Source: Edaphobacter sp. 4G125
GTDB taxonomy: Bacteria; Acidobacteriota; Terriglobia; Terriglobales; Acidobacteriaceae
Length of the DNA stretch: 64,000 nucleotides
Assembly (NCBI RefSeq): GCF_014274685.1
Contig: NZ_CP060393.1
Span: forward strand, 1,113,501-1,177,500
Direction: 5' to 3'
Every line of letters begins with the position of its first letter. Within the stretch, counting starts at the first letter, position 1. This document shows, in pieces, positions 17,629 to 25,208 of this stretch. A program made the translations under genes and the position numbers. The notes under the pieces are model-generated. The model did not search any database, had not been told where the DNA came from, and was given only the letters and a program-made list of their open reading frames with translations.

Positions 17629-17735
17629 GGGTGTGTCGCGATTGAACCGCGATGCTCGATCATTTCGTTGTTTCTCTTCAGTTGTATTTAATGGCTCTGC
17701 ATTCGTTTGTTTCAGGTATCGAAATGGAGGTCAGC

Positions 17736-19241
17736 GTGAAGCATTGCTTTTTGCGTGGTGTTGGGGTGTATCTGTTTGCGTTTACCGCCGTCTTTGGTGT
17801 GAGTGGGCTGAGGGCGCAGGAGCAACGGAAGCCTGACCTGGTTCTGAAGGGGACGATTACAGAGGCGAATCGCGAAACCTACGTTGAGGTTCCATTTACG
17901 GTACCTGCAGGTGTCGTTCGGGTGAGTGTGGACTTCCACTACACCGGGCATGAGAAGAAGGCGACGATCGATCTGGGCTTGTTGGATAACGAGAGGTTCC
18001 GCGGGTGGAGTGGAGGCAACAAGAGCGCCTTTACGGTATCGGAGACGGATGCTACCCCTTCATATTTGCCTGGGCCGATTCGACCGGGAGTGTGGAAGCT
18101 GCTGCTGGGAGTCCCCAGCATGCCGACTGGCGTGCGATCGGAGTATGTCGCAAAGGTGTACTTCGGACGTGAGGGTGAGCCGGTAACGGGGTCAACCTTT
18201 GGCGCGGAGGCTGTTCCCGGGCCGGTGCGCGAAGGCCCAGGGTGGTTTCGCGGTGACCTGCACATGCACGACGCGCACAGCGATGGAAGCTGCACCAGCC
18301 AGATGGGGAAGAAGGTTCCGTGTCCGCTGTACAAGACGGTGGAGGCTGCTTCGGCGCGCGGATTGGACTTCATTGCAATTACGGACCACAACACGATGTC
18401 GCACTTCGATGCGATGCGCGAGCTGGCACCGTATTTCGACAAGATGCTGCTGATTCCCGGCCGCGAGATTACGACTTTTCAGGGGCACGCGAATGTCTTC
18501 GGAACAACGGAGTTTATCGACTTTCGTTTGACGAGCAAATATGTTCCGACCTTCAATGATCTTTTGAACGAAGTTGAGAAGAAGCATGCACTGATCTCGA
18601 TCAATCACCCCGGATTGCCGACCGGCGCGGAGTGTATGGGGTGCGGATGGTCGGTGAAAAATACAGACTTCAGCCGCGTGCATGTGATCGAGGCGATCAA
18701 TGGAGACAATGCCGACAATGCGGTGTCAGGGGTGCCGTTCTGGCAGAAAAGGCTGAATGATGGACTTCGTGTGACGGCGGTAGGGGGGAGTGATAACCAT
18801 GATGCGACGCTGGAGCCGAATCATAACGCTGCGATAGGGAAGCCGACAACAGTGGTGTATGCGGCGAATCTGTCGGAGCGGGCGATTCTGGATGGGATTC
18901 GCGCGGGGCATGCGTTTGTGGATACGCTAGGCTCGCACGATCGGGCGATTGAGTTTACAGCATCAGTAGGCGGACAGAAGGCGATGATGGGGGATGTCGT
19001 GAAGGCTCTCCCAGGCGAGAAGGTTCACTTCGTCCTGACACTGAAGAATCTCGCGGGCGCAAAGGCAGAGGTGGTGCGGGATGGTGTCGTTGAGGCGCTT
19101 GGAGGAGAGATTAAGGAGCCTATCGAAGTGCGAGAGTTCGATCAAGTCTCCGATGACCAACGGCACTGGGTTCGGGTGAATGTGCGCGGAGCGAATGGAA
19201 GGCTTCTGATCCTGGGGAATCCGGTGTACCTGAATTTTTGA
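17736..19241 (+). CDS. Secreted CehA/McbA-type PHP metallohydrolase
   Basis: A 501-residue exported hydrolase of the PHP fold. Metal-binding motifs are GDLHMHDAHSDG, FIAITDHNT, GREITTFQGHANVFG and SINHPG, in the order found in CehA/McbA proteins. An N-terminal beta domain of about 170 residues precedes them. I start at GTG 17736, which has a GGAGG site 5 nt upstream and gives a clean signal peptide (MKHCFLRGVGVYLFAF ... LRAQ); the open frame extends 28 codons further with no support. CehA and McbA hydrolyse carbamate or lactone-type substrates, but the true substrate here is unknown. Confidence 0.8.
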   Translation: MKHCFLRGVGVYLFAFTAVFGVSGLRAQEQRKPDLVLKGTITEANRETYVEVPFTVPAGVVRVSVDFHYTGHEKKATIDLGLLDNERFRGWSGGNKSAFTVSETDATPSYLPGPIRPGVWKLLLGVPSMPTGVRSEYVAKVYFGREGEPVTGSTFGAEAVPGPVREGPGWFRGDLHMHDAHSDGSCTSQMGKKVPCPLYKTVEAASARGLDFIAITDHNTMSHFDAMRELAPYFDKMLLIPGREITTFQGHANVFGTTEFIDFRLTSKYVPTFNDLLNEVEKKHALISINHPGLPTGAECMGCGWSVKNTDFSRVHVIEAINGDNADNAVSGVPFWQKRLNDGLRVTAVGGSDNHDATLEPNHNAAIGKPTTVVYAANLSERAILDGIRAGHAFVDTLGSHDRAIEFTASVGGQKAMMGDVVKALPGEKVHFVLTLKNLAGAKAEVVRDGVVEALGGEIKEPIEVREFDQVSDDQRHWVRVNVRGANGRLLILGNPVYLNF

Positions 19242-19271
19242 AAGAAGCTGGAGGGGCTTTGTGATGAGAAA

Positions 19272-19307
19272 GAAATACGGGGATTCTTCGCTGCGCTCAG
19301 AATGACG
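19272..19307 (+). repeat. CAGAATGAC dispersed repeat, copy 3
   Basis: GAAATACGGGGATTCTTC, then GCTGCGCTCAGAATGACG. It lies in the short convergent gap after the CehA-type gene and matches copy 2 closely. Confidence 0.65.
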
Positions 19308-19324
19308 GTCCGTTTTGAATTGGT

Positions 19325-20437
19325 TTAGAAACCTTTGCCGCGGAAGAGATAAATCAACTCGATGACGAGGATGATCACGACGGCGGATTCAAGAAAGAAT
19401 GCGCGACTCTGATTGAACTGGTCGACCATGAAGCGGTAGAGGTCTTCAGCGGTATCGATCTTCTGATGGACGAGATCCTTGTAGTCGAGAACACCGACTT
19501 TGGAGGCAGCGAGACGGTAGAGTCGCGCTGCGAACATGTCGCTGAGGAACTTGATTGCGTTGTCGGCGTGCTCGGTAAGTTCCATGACCTCAAGCAAGAC
19601 GGTATGAAGACGATTGGCAGAACCGGCGTGGCGAAAACGAGTGAAGAAGCCCTGGCGCTGTTCGAAGGAGTCGTAGACGTCGTCGAGGACGCGGGTGAGG
19701 AGATCGTCATAGTGGCGGAACTCTAGAAGCTGCGAGTTGGCGTATTCGAGCAACTGGATCGCGGCTTCGGCTCCGCTGGGAGTGTCGTAGAGGAAGGCAG
19801 CATTCCATCCGATGATGGCGAGATCGGTAGGGTAATAAGAGATGCTGGATTGGAGGACCTCTTTGCGTTCGTCGGCAGAGAGCGGGAGAGTGTCGCCACG
19901 GACAACCTGTGCAATGCTGTCTCCATAGGTGGCTATAAGTTCGGTCGCTGTTGGAGAACCGGTGATGTGGCGGACATGGACGATGAGGTAGTCCTCAGAG
20001 AGCCACTCGTTGTAAGGCTTGATTAGTGCTGGCGCGGCGATTTGAAGCCGTTGACGTACGATGCGCGAGGCGTGGGCAGCGAAATCAATCTCCCAAGCCC
20101 AGCGGCTGGTGAGAGAAATGAGGGTCTCCCAGGTGCCTGAGAAGGGGAGCTGGAAGATTACACTGAGCACGCCGTAGTCGTAGTACTTGATCTCGCCGAG
20201 GAGACGCTCGCCCGTGTCAAGGATAAGAGGCTCCGTGGGCTCTACTACGGGTGGCCGCTTGTAGCGGACGTAACCTGGCGCAGGATGCTTGAGCGCAGGC
20301 TGCTGCACCGTGGGAGCACGGAGGAGATTGCGGAGCCGGTCGAGGCGAATCTCTTCGCTGACGTCGAACTGGAGCAGAACGTGAACGGAGCCGGAGAGGG
20401 TGAAGGACTCAGTCGCGGGTTGGAGCGTCTCCGGCAT
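19325..20437 (-). CDS. RMD1/DUF155-like membrane-anchored protein
   Basis: A 370-residue protein that I assign with caution to the RMD1/DUF155 family. The pattern is an N-terminal alpha/beta part (YYDYGVLSVIFQLPF), a central helical part with LLEFRHYDDLLTRVLDDVYD, a long helical region typical of the family, and a C-terminal membrane helix (AVVIILVIELIYLF) followed by a short basic end. Bacterial members are uncharacterised; yeast members act in mitochondrial translation. No signal peptide is present, so the bulk should be cytoplasmic and tail-anchored. It stands alone between the CehA-type gene and the recombinase remnant. Confidence 0.5.
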   Translation of the reverse strand: MPETLQPATESFTLSGSVHVLLQFDVSEEIRLDRLRNLLRAPTVQQPALKHPAPGYVRYKRPPVVEPTEPLILDTGERLLGEIKYYDYGVLSVIFQLPFSGTWETLISLTSRWAWEIDFAAHASRIVRQRLQIAAPALIKPYNEWLSEDYLIVHVRHITGSPTATELIATYGDSIAQVVRGDTLPLSADERKEVLQSSISYYPTDLAIIGWNAAFLYDTPSGAEAAIQLLEYANSQLLEFRHYDDLLTRVLDDVYDSFEQRQGFFTRFRHAGSANRLHTVLLEVMELTEHADNAIKFLSDMFAARLYRLAASKVGVLDYKDLVHQKIDTAEDLYRFMVDQFNQSRAFFLESAVVIILVIELIYLFRGKGF

Positions 20438-20636
20438 CCTTGAAGGATAGTACCGCTTCTATGTGGATGATTAGGGGATAACTATTCGATGTCGCTTACT
20501 ACTTTTCAATCGAAATGGTCGGCCCTGGCATCTGCCGGCCAGCAAAGAAGGTCAAGGTGCGGTCGAACTTGATTAGGGATGTCTTTAGTGGGGAGACGAT
20601 GGGACATTCGATGGCACTTAGCTAAAAACACCTGAT
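20438..20636. other. Intergenic DNA upstream of the element scar
   Basis: No gene or RNA recognised. Together with the following remnants it forms a 620-base region of low coding content between the RMD1-like gene and tRNA-Pro. Confidence 0.5.
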
Positions 20637-20873
20637 CTAAGTATCGTCACTTGCAGTGACCGCCGATGGCACGTTTACCCAATCCAAAAGCTCTTCGGTG
20701 TCAAACGGCTTCTGAAGAAATGCTCTTGTATATTCCCAGTGCCAGTCCAATTCCGGCGAAGATCTTGTTAGATCACCGCCAGCTTCTCGGCGGGAATCTT
20801 TATCGCCAGTTCCTTGTCGATGTTTAAGCTCGCCATCGATGGCCTTGCCAACGCCGAGAGCACCGACAGGCAC
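20637..20873 (-). pseudogene. Possible response-regulator receiver remnant
   Basis: The last 30 or so codons read like the end of a receiver domain: RAFLQKPFDTEELLDWV, where the lysine-proline pair and following helix are typical. The upstream part of the frame shows no receiver features, and there is no phosphorylation-site aspartate. This is a weak call and could be chance. Confidence 0.22.
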
Positions 20874-21057
20874 TCGATGCTCAGAGAGTGTTAGAACTCA
20901 CGAATAAGGCCTATTTTCTGTATTTGTCACAGGATTCTGCAGAAAAAGCCAAACTGCTCAGAACGATGTGTTCGAACTTTTCTGTGGGCGCCTCAAGTGC
21001 AACACCCACATACAGATATCCCTTCGACATCATTTTCAAGAGGGTCAAATGGAAGAA
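20852..21057 (+). pseudogene. C-terminal remnant of a large serine recombinase
   Basis: In the frame ending at the tRNA, the translation [18 protein letters not shown], then [36 protein letters not shown] closely follows the C-terminal end of large serine recombinases (LELANxAYxLYL ... PAEKARLLRxxLSN ... PTYRKPFDLI). The catalytic domain, zinc ribbon and coiled-coil core are absent and there is no proper start, so this is a decayed end of a once larger gene. It stops being recombinase-like exactly where the antisense tRNA-Pro begins; the open frame beyond is an artefact. It marks an old integration next to a tRNA. Confidence 0.6.
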
Positions 21058-21134
21058 TGGTCGGGGCGATTGGATTCGAACCAACGACCCCCTGCTCCCG
21101 AAGCAGGTGCGCTACCAGGCTGCGCTACGCCCCG
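21058..21134 (-). tRNA. tRNA-Pro (CGG)
   Basis: A full cloverleaf can be drawn on the minus strand: acceptor CGGGGCG with CGCCCCG, D-arm with GCGCAGCCTGGTAGCGC, anticodon stem CCTGC/GCAGG enclosing TTCGGGA (anticodon CGG), and T-arm with GGTTCGAATCC. The discriminator A is followed by an encoded CCA (21060-21058). It lies directly beside a recombinase remnant, as expected for an integration target. Confidence 0.95.
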
Positions 21135-21271
21135 ACTCTGTGCGGTAAGTGGCCGGAGAAGAATACGTTCCGCGATGTACAGAAAATCGGGCGAAGTTCG
21201 GGACCGCCTTGGATCTTCCTGCTGGAGCGCTGTTTCCGGCTGATTTAGTTTAGCAGACTTTCCGGCTCAGG
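21135..21271. other. Spacer between tRNA-Pro and the cys leader
   Basis: Upstream flank of tRNA-Pro on one strand and of the cys promoter on the other. The tRNA promoter should lie in the first 60 bases. No gene seen; with the leader that follows, it makes up the 353 bases between the tRNA and cysD. Confidence 0.5.
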
Positions 21272-21300
21272 TTGCAGGAGCCTCGGCAGGCTTCTATACT
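21272..21300 (+). promoter_or_regulatory. Putative promoter of the cysDNH leader
   Basis: TTGCAG (21272-21277), a 17-nt spacer, and TATACT (21295-21300). Transcription would start near 21306-21308, at or next to the ATG of the leader ORF at 21309, so the leader would be read from a leaderless mRNA. Confidence 0.45.
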
Positions 21301-21308
21301 TAACAGAG

Positions 21309-21383
21309 ATGGCGAACTTCGCTCAGCGTGCCTGTTGTTGTTGCCGGATGCTCCCGTGTCCGTGCGCGCGTTGTTGTCGATAA
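21309..21383 (+). CDS. Polycysteine leader peptide (cysteine attenuator)
   Basis: A 24-codon ORF with 8 cysteine codons: four in a row at residues 9-12, single ones at 17 and 19, and a pair at 22-23, ending at TAA. It is too short for normal gene finding. It lies 104 nt upstream of cysD, the first gene of the cysteine-supplying sulfate operon. By analogy with attenuator peptides, and with the polycysteine leaders described in mycobacteria, ribosome stalling on these codons when Cys-tRNA is scarce would change folding or Rho access downstream and raise cysDNH expression. No Shine-Dalgarno precedes it, which fits a leaderless start. The mechanism is inference; the codon content is direct. Confidence 0.72.
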   Translation: MANFAQRACCCCRMLPCPCARCCR

Positions 21384-21487
21384 CCGCGACCGCTATCTTT
21401 CCCCTCTACTTTTCCAGCTCTCTTGATTTTCAGCTCGGACACCCGGTGTGACATTTTGCCAGCGAGTCCGGAAGGTGACCCACCTAT
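21384..21487 (+). promoter_or_regulatory. Leader between polycysteine ORF and cysD
   Basis: Contains a pyrimidine-rich stretch with T-runs (about 21395-21430), a possible stem CTCGGAC (21434-21440) with GTCCG (21466-21470), and AGGTG-ACC-CACCT (21473-21485), which would pair the cysD ribosome site GGAAGGTG with bases just before the ATG. No classical terminator hairpin plus U-tract is evident, so Rho-dependent or translational control is possible. Confidence 0.4.
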
Positions 21488-22429
21488 ATGACCCAGACCG
21501 TTGCTCTTGAAGCCGATACCCTTCTCCAACCAGCCAGACTGAATCATCTGCAGGCTCTTGAAGCCGAAAGTATTGCCATTCTGCGCGAGGCGGTAGCGGA
21601 GTTTGCCCGGCCGGTGATGCTCTACTCCATCGGTAAGGATTCGAGCGTGATGCTGCGATTGGCGCAGAAGGCCTTCTATCCCGGAAAAATTCCGTTTCCT
21701 CTGCTGCATATCGATACCAGCTACAAGTTTCCCGAGATGATCTCTTTTCGTGATGACTATACGAAAGAGATTGGCGCGGAGCTGATCGTGCACAAGAATG
21801 AAGAGGCGCTTGCGGCGGGAGCGAATCCGTATACCCTTGGGACGCAGAACTGCTGCGGTCTGTTGAAGACTCGCAGCTTGCTGGATGGTCTGGCGGAAGG
21901 AAAGTTCGATGCTGCATTTGGCGGAGCTCGTCGCGATGAGGAAAAGAGCCGAGCCAAGGAGCGCGTCTACAGTTTTCGCGATGCTGCCGGTCAGTGGGAC
22001 CCGAAGAACCAGCGCCCCGAGCTGTGGAGCCTGTATAACTCGCGGTTGAAGAAGGGAGAGAGTATCCGTGTCTTTCCGCTCTCCAATTGGACGGAGCTTG
22101 ATATCTGGCTCTATCTCTATGCTGAGAAGATCCCGATCGTTCCCCTGTACTTTGCTACGGAGCGACCTGTGGTTATACGTGGTGGACAGATCACTCTCTA
22201 TTACGACGGCATGAAGCTTCTGCCCGGCGAAGAGGTGCGTACCGAAAAAGTTCGTATGCGTTCCCTCGGCTGCCACCCTTGCACGGGAGCGATCCGAAGC
22301 GAGGCGGATACACTGCCAAAGATTATCGAAGAGCTGTTGACCTTCCGAAGAAGTGAACGCGAAAACCGCGCCATCGACCACGACGAAGAGGGATCGATGG
22401 AGGTCAAGAAGCGGGAGGGATACTTCTAA
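21488..22429 (+). CDS. cysD: Sulfate adenylyltransferase subunit 2
   Basis: Small catalytic subunit of ATP sulfurylase, which activates sulfate with ATP to adenosine-5'-phosphosulfate (APS) in the cytoplasm with GTP hydrolysis by CysN. The PP-loop motif [11 protein letters not shown] is near residue 50; [29 protein letters not shown] and [10 protein letters not shown] are all typical, and the protein ends with the family's [10 protein letters not shown]. The length of 313 residues is standard. The stop codon overlaps the cysN start (TAATG). It is the first gene of cysD-cysN-cysH and lies behind a cysteine-rich leader ORF. Confidence 0.96.
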   Translation: MTQTVALEADTLLQPARLNHLQALEAESIAILREAVAEFARPVMLYSIGKDSSVMLRLAQKAFYPGKIPFPLLHIDTSYKFPEMISFRDDYTKEIGAELIVHKNEEALAAGANPYTLGTQNCCGLLKTRSLLDGLAEGKFDAAFGGARRDEEKSRAKERVYSFRDAAGQWDPKNQRPELWSLYNSRLKKGESIRVFPLSNWTELDIWLYLYAEKIPIVPLYFATERPVVIRGGQITLYYDGMKLLPGEEVRTEKVRMRSLGCHPCTGAIRSEADTLPKIIEELLTFRRSERENRAIDHDEEGSMEVKKREGYF

Positions 22430-24069
22430 TGAGCGCGATTGTGACGGGATTTGAAGATTTTCTGGAGGCACATCTCGGCCAGGAGATGTTGCGTTTTACT
22501 ACCGCGGGAAGCGTGGATGATGGCAAGAGCACGCTGATCGGGCGCCTGCTGCACGATACGAAGAGCGTCTACGAGGATCAGCTTGCTGCGGTGAAGAAGA
22601 GCCGCGTGAACCGCGCTGCGAATGGTCATGTCGATCTTTCGTTGCTGACGGATGGTCTGAAGGCAGAGCGTGAGCAGGGCATTACGATTGATGTAGCTTA
22701 CCGCTACTTTTCCACTTCGCGACGAAAGTTCATCATTGCCGATACTCCTGGCCACGAGCAGTACACGCGCAACATGGCGACGGGAGCCTCAACCGCTGAT
22801 GTGGCTGTGGTGTTGATCGATGCCAACGCATTTCTGCGTGAGGGCAAGCTGCTGCCCCAGTCGCGCAGGCATACCTATATTGCGGCGCTGCTGGGAATCC
22901 CGCACGTCGTCGCCGCGGTGAACAAGATGGACCTGGTAGGCTACTCGGAAGAGAGCTTCCGGGCAATTCGCGCCGAGTTTGTGGAGTTTGCTTCGCGGTT
23001 AGGGCTGAAGAGCGTCACGGTTATTCCAGTCAGCGCGCTTGAGGGCGATAACGTCGTTACTCCAAGCCAAAAGATGTCGTGGTACGACGGGCCCACATTG
23101 CTGGAATTTCTGGAGACGGTGCCGCTGACGATTCATGATCATCACGGTCCCTTGCGGTTTCCCGTACAACTGGTGCAGCGGCCCCATGCGAACTTCCGTG
23201 GCTTTGCTGGTCAAGTCGCTCGCGGTGTATTGCGTGAAGGAGACCGTGTACTGGCGCTTCCTTCGCGGCGCGAGACGAAGGTACATCGCATTGTCACCTG
23301 GGATGGTGATCTGCAGATTGCCGCTTATCCACAGAGCGTGACGGTTGAGCTGGAAGACGAGATCGACCTGAGCCGGGGGGAGATGCTTGTCTCTGCCGAA
23401 CGCGAGCAGGACTTGCCCACGAGCGCACGACGGCTGCGCGCCATGGTGGTGTGGATGCACGAGGAGCCATTGGTCGTTGGGCGTACCTACGTTGCGAAGC
23501 ACACTACGCGAGTGGCACGGGCGAAGGTTACGGCGATTCGCTATCGTGTTGATGTGAACTCGCTGGAGCATGTTCAGACCGACCGATTGGCGATGAACGA
23601 GATCGCTGAGATCGAGTTTGAAACCAATCTTCCGCTCTTCTTCGATGCGTATACCGAGAGCAGGACGACGGGTTCGCTGATTTTGGTCGATGGTTTGACG
23701 AACGCGACCGTGGGCGCTGCGATGATCGTGGGCGCTGCGGAGAGCGCAGGCGAGGACGGTGAACAGGCAGCGCTGGTGCTGATACCGGGACGTGAAGATC
23801 TAGCGGATCGTGTACGCGATGCGCTGGAGGCTCGCGGGCAGCGCGCTGCAGTGATCGACGATGTATTGATTCCCGACGATGCTCTGGTGGCGGTTGTGCG
23901 TGCGTTGACTCTTGTTGGTGGGACCGCAATTACGGCGCGTGCCCTTTCGGTAGAAACGCAGGCGCAGCTTGTGCGTACGGTTGAGGCATTTGCCGACGGC
24001 AGGAAGGTTGTCGCGGGCAATACGTTGGAAGAAGACGAGGTTCTACGGCTTGCAGGAGCAAGGATATGA
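22429..24069 (+). CDS. cysN: Sulfate adenylyltransferase subunit 1 with degenerate CysC-like tail
   Basis: GTPase subunit of ATP sulfurylase. GTPase motifs are present: GSVDDGKST (residues 27-35), DTPGHEQYTRNM, NKMD; the beta-barrel domains follow and the CysN core ends at LVDGLTNATVGAAMIVG near residue 435. A further 111 residues remain, longer than a plain CysN. The tail aligns by eye with APS kinase (LADRVRDALEARGQRAAVIDD, then a helix and GGTAITARALS), but it lacks the P-loop and is some 60-80 residues short, so kinase activity is unlikely. Since CysH here is of the APS-using type, a PAPS-making kinase would not be needed. The end overlaps cysH by 4 nt. Confidence 0.92.
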   Translation: MSAIVTGFEDFLEAHLGQEMLRFTTAGSVDDGKSTLIGRLLHDTKSVYEDQLAAVKKSRVNRAANGHVDLSLLTDGLKAEREQGITIDVAYRYFSTSRRKFIIADTPGHEQYTRNMATGASTADVAVVLIDANAFLREGKLLPQSRRHTYIAALLGIPHVVAAVNKMDLVGYSEESFRAIRAEFVEFASRLGLKSVTVIPVSALEGDNVVTPSQKMSWYDGPTLLEFLETVPLTIHDHHGPLRFPVQLVQRPHANFRGFAGQVARGVLREGDRVLALPSRRETKVHRIVTWDGDLQIAAYPQSVTVELEDEIDLSRGEMLVSAEREQDLPTSARRLRAMVVWMHEEPLVVGRTYVAKHTTRVARAKVTAIRYRVDVNSLEHVQTDRLAMNEIAEIEFETNLPLFFDAYTESRTTGSLILVDGLTNATVGAAMIVGAAESAGEDGEQAALVLIPGREDLADRVRDALEARGQRAAVIDDVLIPDDALVAVVRALTLVGGTAITARALSVETQAQLVRTVEAFADGRKVVAGNTLEEDEVLRLAGARI

Positions 24070-24761
24070 GCGTGATCGATTCGGCAGTGGACTATGAGGC
24101 TTTGACTGCAGAAGCGCTGGTGGACCAGGTGGTGCAGGCCGCTGCAAAGGGTTCAGTGTGCCTGACTTCAAGTTTTCAAACGGAGGACATGGTCGCTCTG
24201 CACATGCTACGCAAGCATCTTCCCGATGTTCCGGTGATCTTTCTGGAGACCGGATACCACTTCGCCGAGGTGATCGCGTATCGCGACCGCATGACAGCAG
24301 AGTGGGGTTTGAACCTGGTCAACGCTCTACCCACGACGACGGTGAAGGAGTTCGAAGGGCAGTTCGGAATTCTGAATATCGTGAATCCTACGGCGTGCTG
24401 CGCGGCGCGCAAGGTGGAGCCCTTGATGCGTTCGCTCGAGCCGTTTGACTGGTGGTTTACCGGGCTGCGGCGTGAGCAGTCTCCGACTCGAGCCAATCTC
24501 AAGAAGGTTGAGGACCACAAGCTGCCTACAGGAAGACACCTGAAGAAGATCAGCGTGTTGGCCGACTGGGATTGGGCGCGCGTAACTGAGTACGCTGAGC
24601 GCGAAGGGATTCCACAGCTGGAGCTTTATGCTCGCGGATACACCAGCATTGGGTGCGAGCCCTGCACTGCGATTCCAGCCGCAGGAGCGGATGCACGCAG
24701 TGGACGCTGGGGCGGCCAGAAGCTGGAGTGCGGCATCCACACCTTCTCAGAGAAGAGCTAG
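24066..24761 (+). CDS. cysH: Adenylyl-sulfate (APS) reductase
   Basis: Reduces APS to sulfite and AMP with thioredoxin-type electrons. The 231-residue protein has the PP-loop-like SSFQTEDM, LETGYHF, the CC pair at residues 111-112 and CxxC at 197-200 that bind a 4Fe-4S cluster, and the catalytic Cys222 in ECGIH. The cluster cysteines mark the APS-using group, as opposed to cluster-free PAPS reductases, so cysC is not needed. The start ATG overlaps the cysN stop. It closes the operon; sulfite reductase is not in the window. Confidence 0.95.
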   Translation: MSVIDSAVDYEALTAEALVDQVVQAAAKGSVCLTSSFQTEDMVALHMLRKHLPDVPVIFLETGYHFAEVIAYRDRMTAEWGLNLVNALPTTTVKEFEGQFGILNIVNPTACCAARKVEPLMRSLEPFDWWFTGLRREQSPTRANLKKVEDHKLPTGRHLKKISVLADWDWARVTEYAEREGIPQLELYARGYTSIGCEPCTAIPAAGADARSGRWGGQKLECGIHTFSEKS

Positions 24762-25165
24762 AAACCTAAATCTGAATTTGCGCCACAAATAAGAGGAGGC
24801 CCTCAAGGCCGAAGCTGAGAGCCCTCGCAATTGCACCCGTCATCCCCGCAATCGGATGGGTGTCAACCCCTCTGTCTCCTGACCCGGGAGCACAACTTGT
24901 TAAAGAGTCAAGCACATAGAGGCAAAATAAAATTGCTCCAAAAATGCAGATTCCTACAGTGAGTTTGTCTACAATTTTTATAGAGGGGAGAAATCCCGAC
25001 TCGATCGCACCGCAACGAGGCGATCTCTTTTAGATTCTATATTTTGGCCCTTAAATCCTTTGTCCTCTATATTTTAGGGATCGATATCTGGATAAGTAAC
25101 AGAAAAAGAACCATTTATGCAGTCGCTGGGAGGGGGCGCCCCCCTTCTTGACGGTGACACGCCAG
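24762..25165. other. Convergent intergenic region after cysH
   Basis: About 400 bases without a supported gene. Positions 24785-24905 are rich in self-complementary segments (CACCC/GGGTG with an inner CATCC/GGATG; AGGCCCTCA against TGAGAGCC with one mismatch) and look like folded RNA of unknown identity. The later part is AT-rich with a direct repeat TCTATATTTT at about 25036 and 25069, then a GGGGGCGCCCCC palindrome near 25128-25145. Confidence 0.4.
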
Positions 25166-25206
25166 AAGACCTGGCTCGAGCGAGGAAATTGTTCGAGCCA
25201 GGTCTT
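25166..25206 (-). terminator. Strong hairpin after the S53 peptidase gene
   Basis: A perfect 14-bp inverted repeat (AAGACCTGGCTCGA with its complement, 13-nt loop) just past the peptidase stop on the minus strand. The U-tract is weak (TTCT), so it may stabilise the 3' end rather than terminate alone. Confidence 0.55.
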
Positions 25207-25208
25207 AG

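Noticed and set aside
17634-17655. TCGCG-N7-CGCGA hairpin after the HemD-GAF-ANTAR gene as an ANTAR target
   Set aside because: The loop is seven, not six, bases long, there is only one hairpin, and no terminator overlaps it.
20968-21248. Overlapping open frames with phrases such as [21 protein letters not shown]
   Set aside because: These are translations of the antisense strand of tRNA-Pro, a familiar annotation artefact. Only the part before 21058 in one frame has recombinase similarity.
21323-22471. Long minus-strand open frame opposite cysD
   Set aside because: cysD is unambiguous; the antisense frame has no recognisable family and would cross the leader region.
24785-24905. Glycine or SAM riboswitch on either strand
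   Set aside because: A GACAGAGGGG word resembles part of a glycine aptamer, but the remaining conserved core is missing and no suitable gene lies downstream on either strand.
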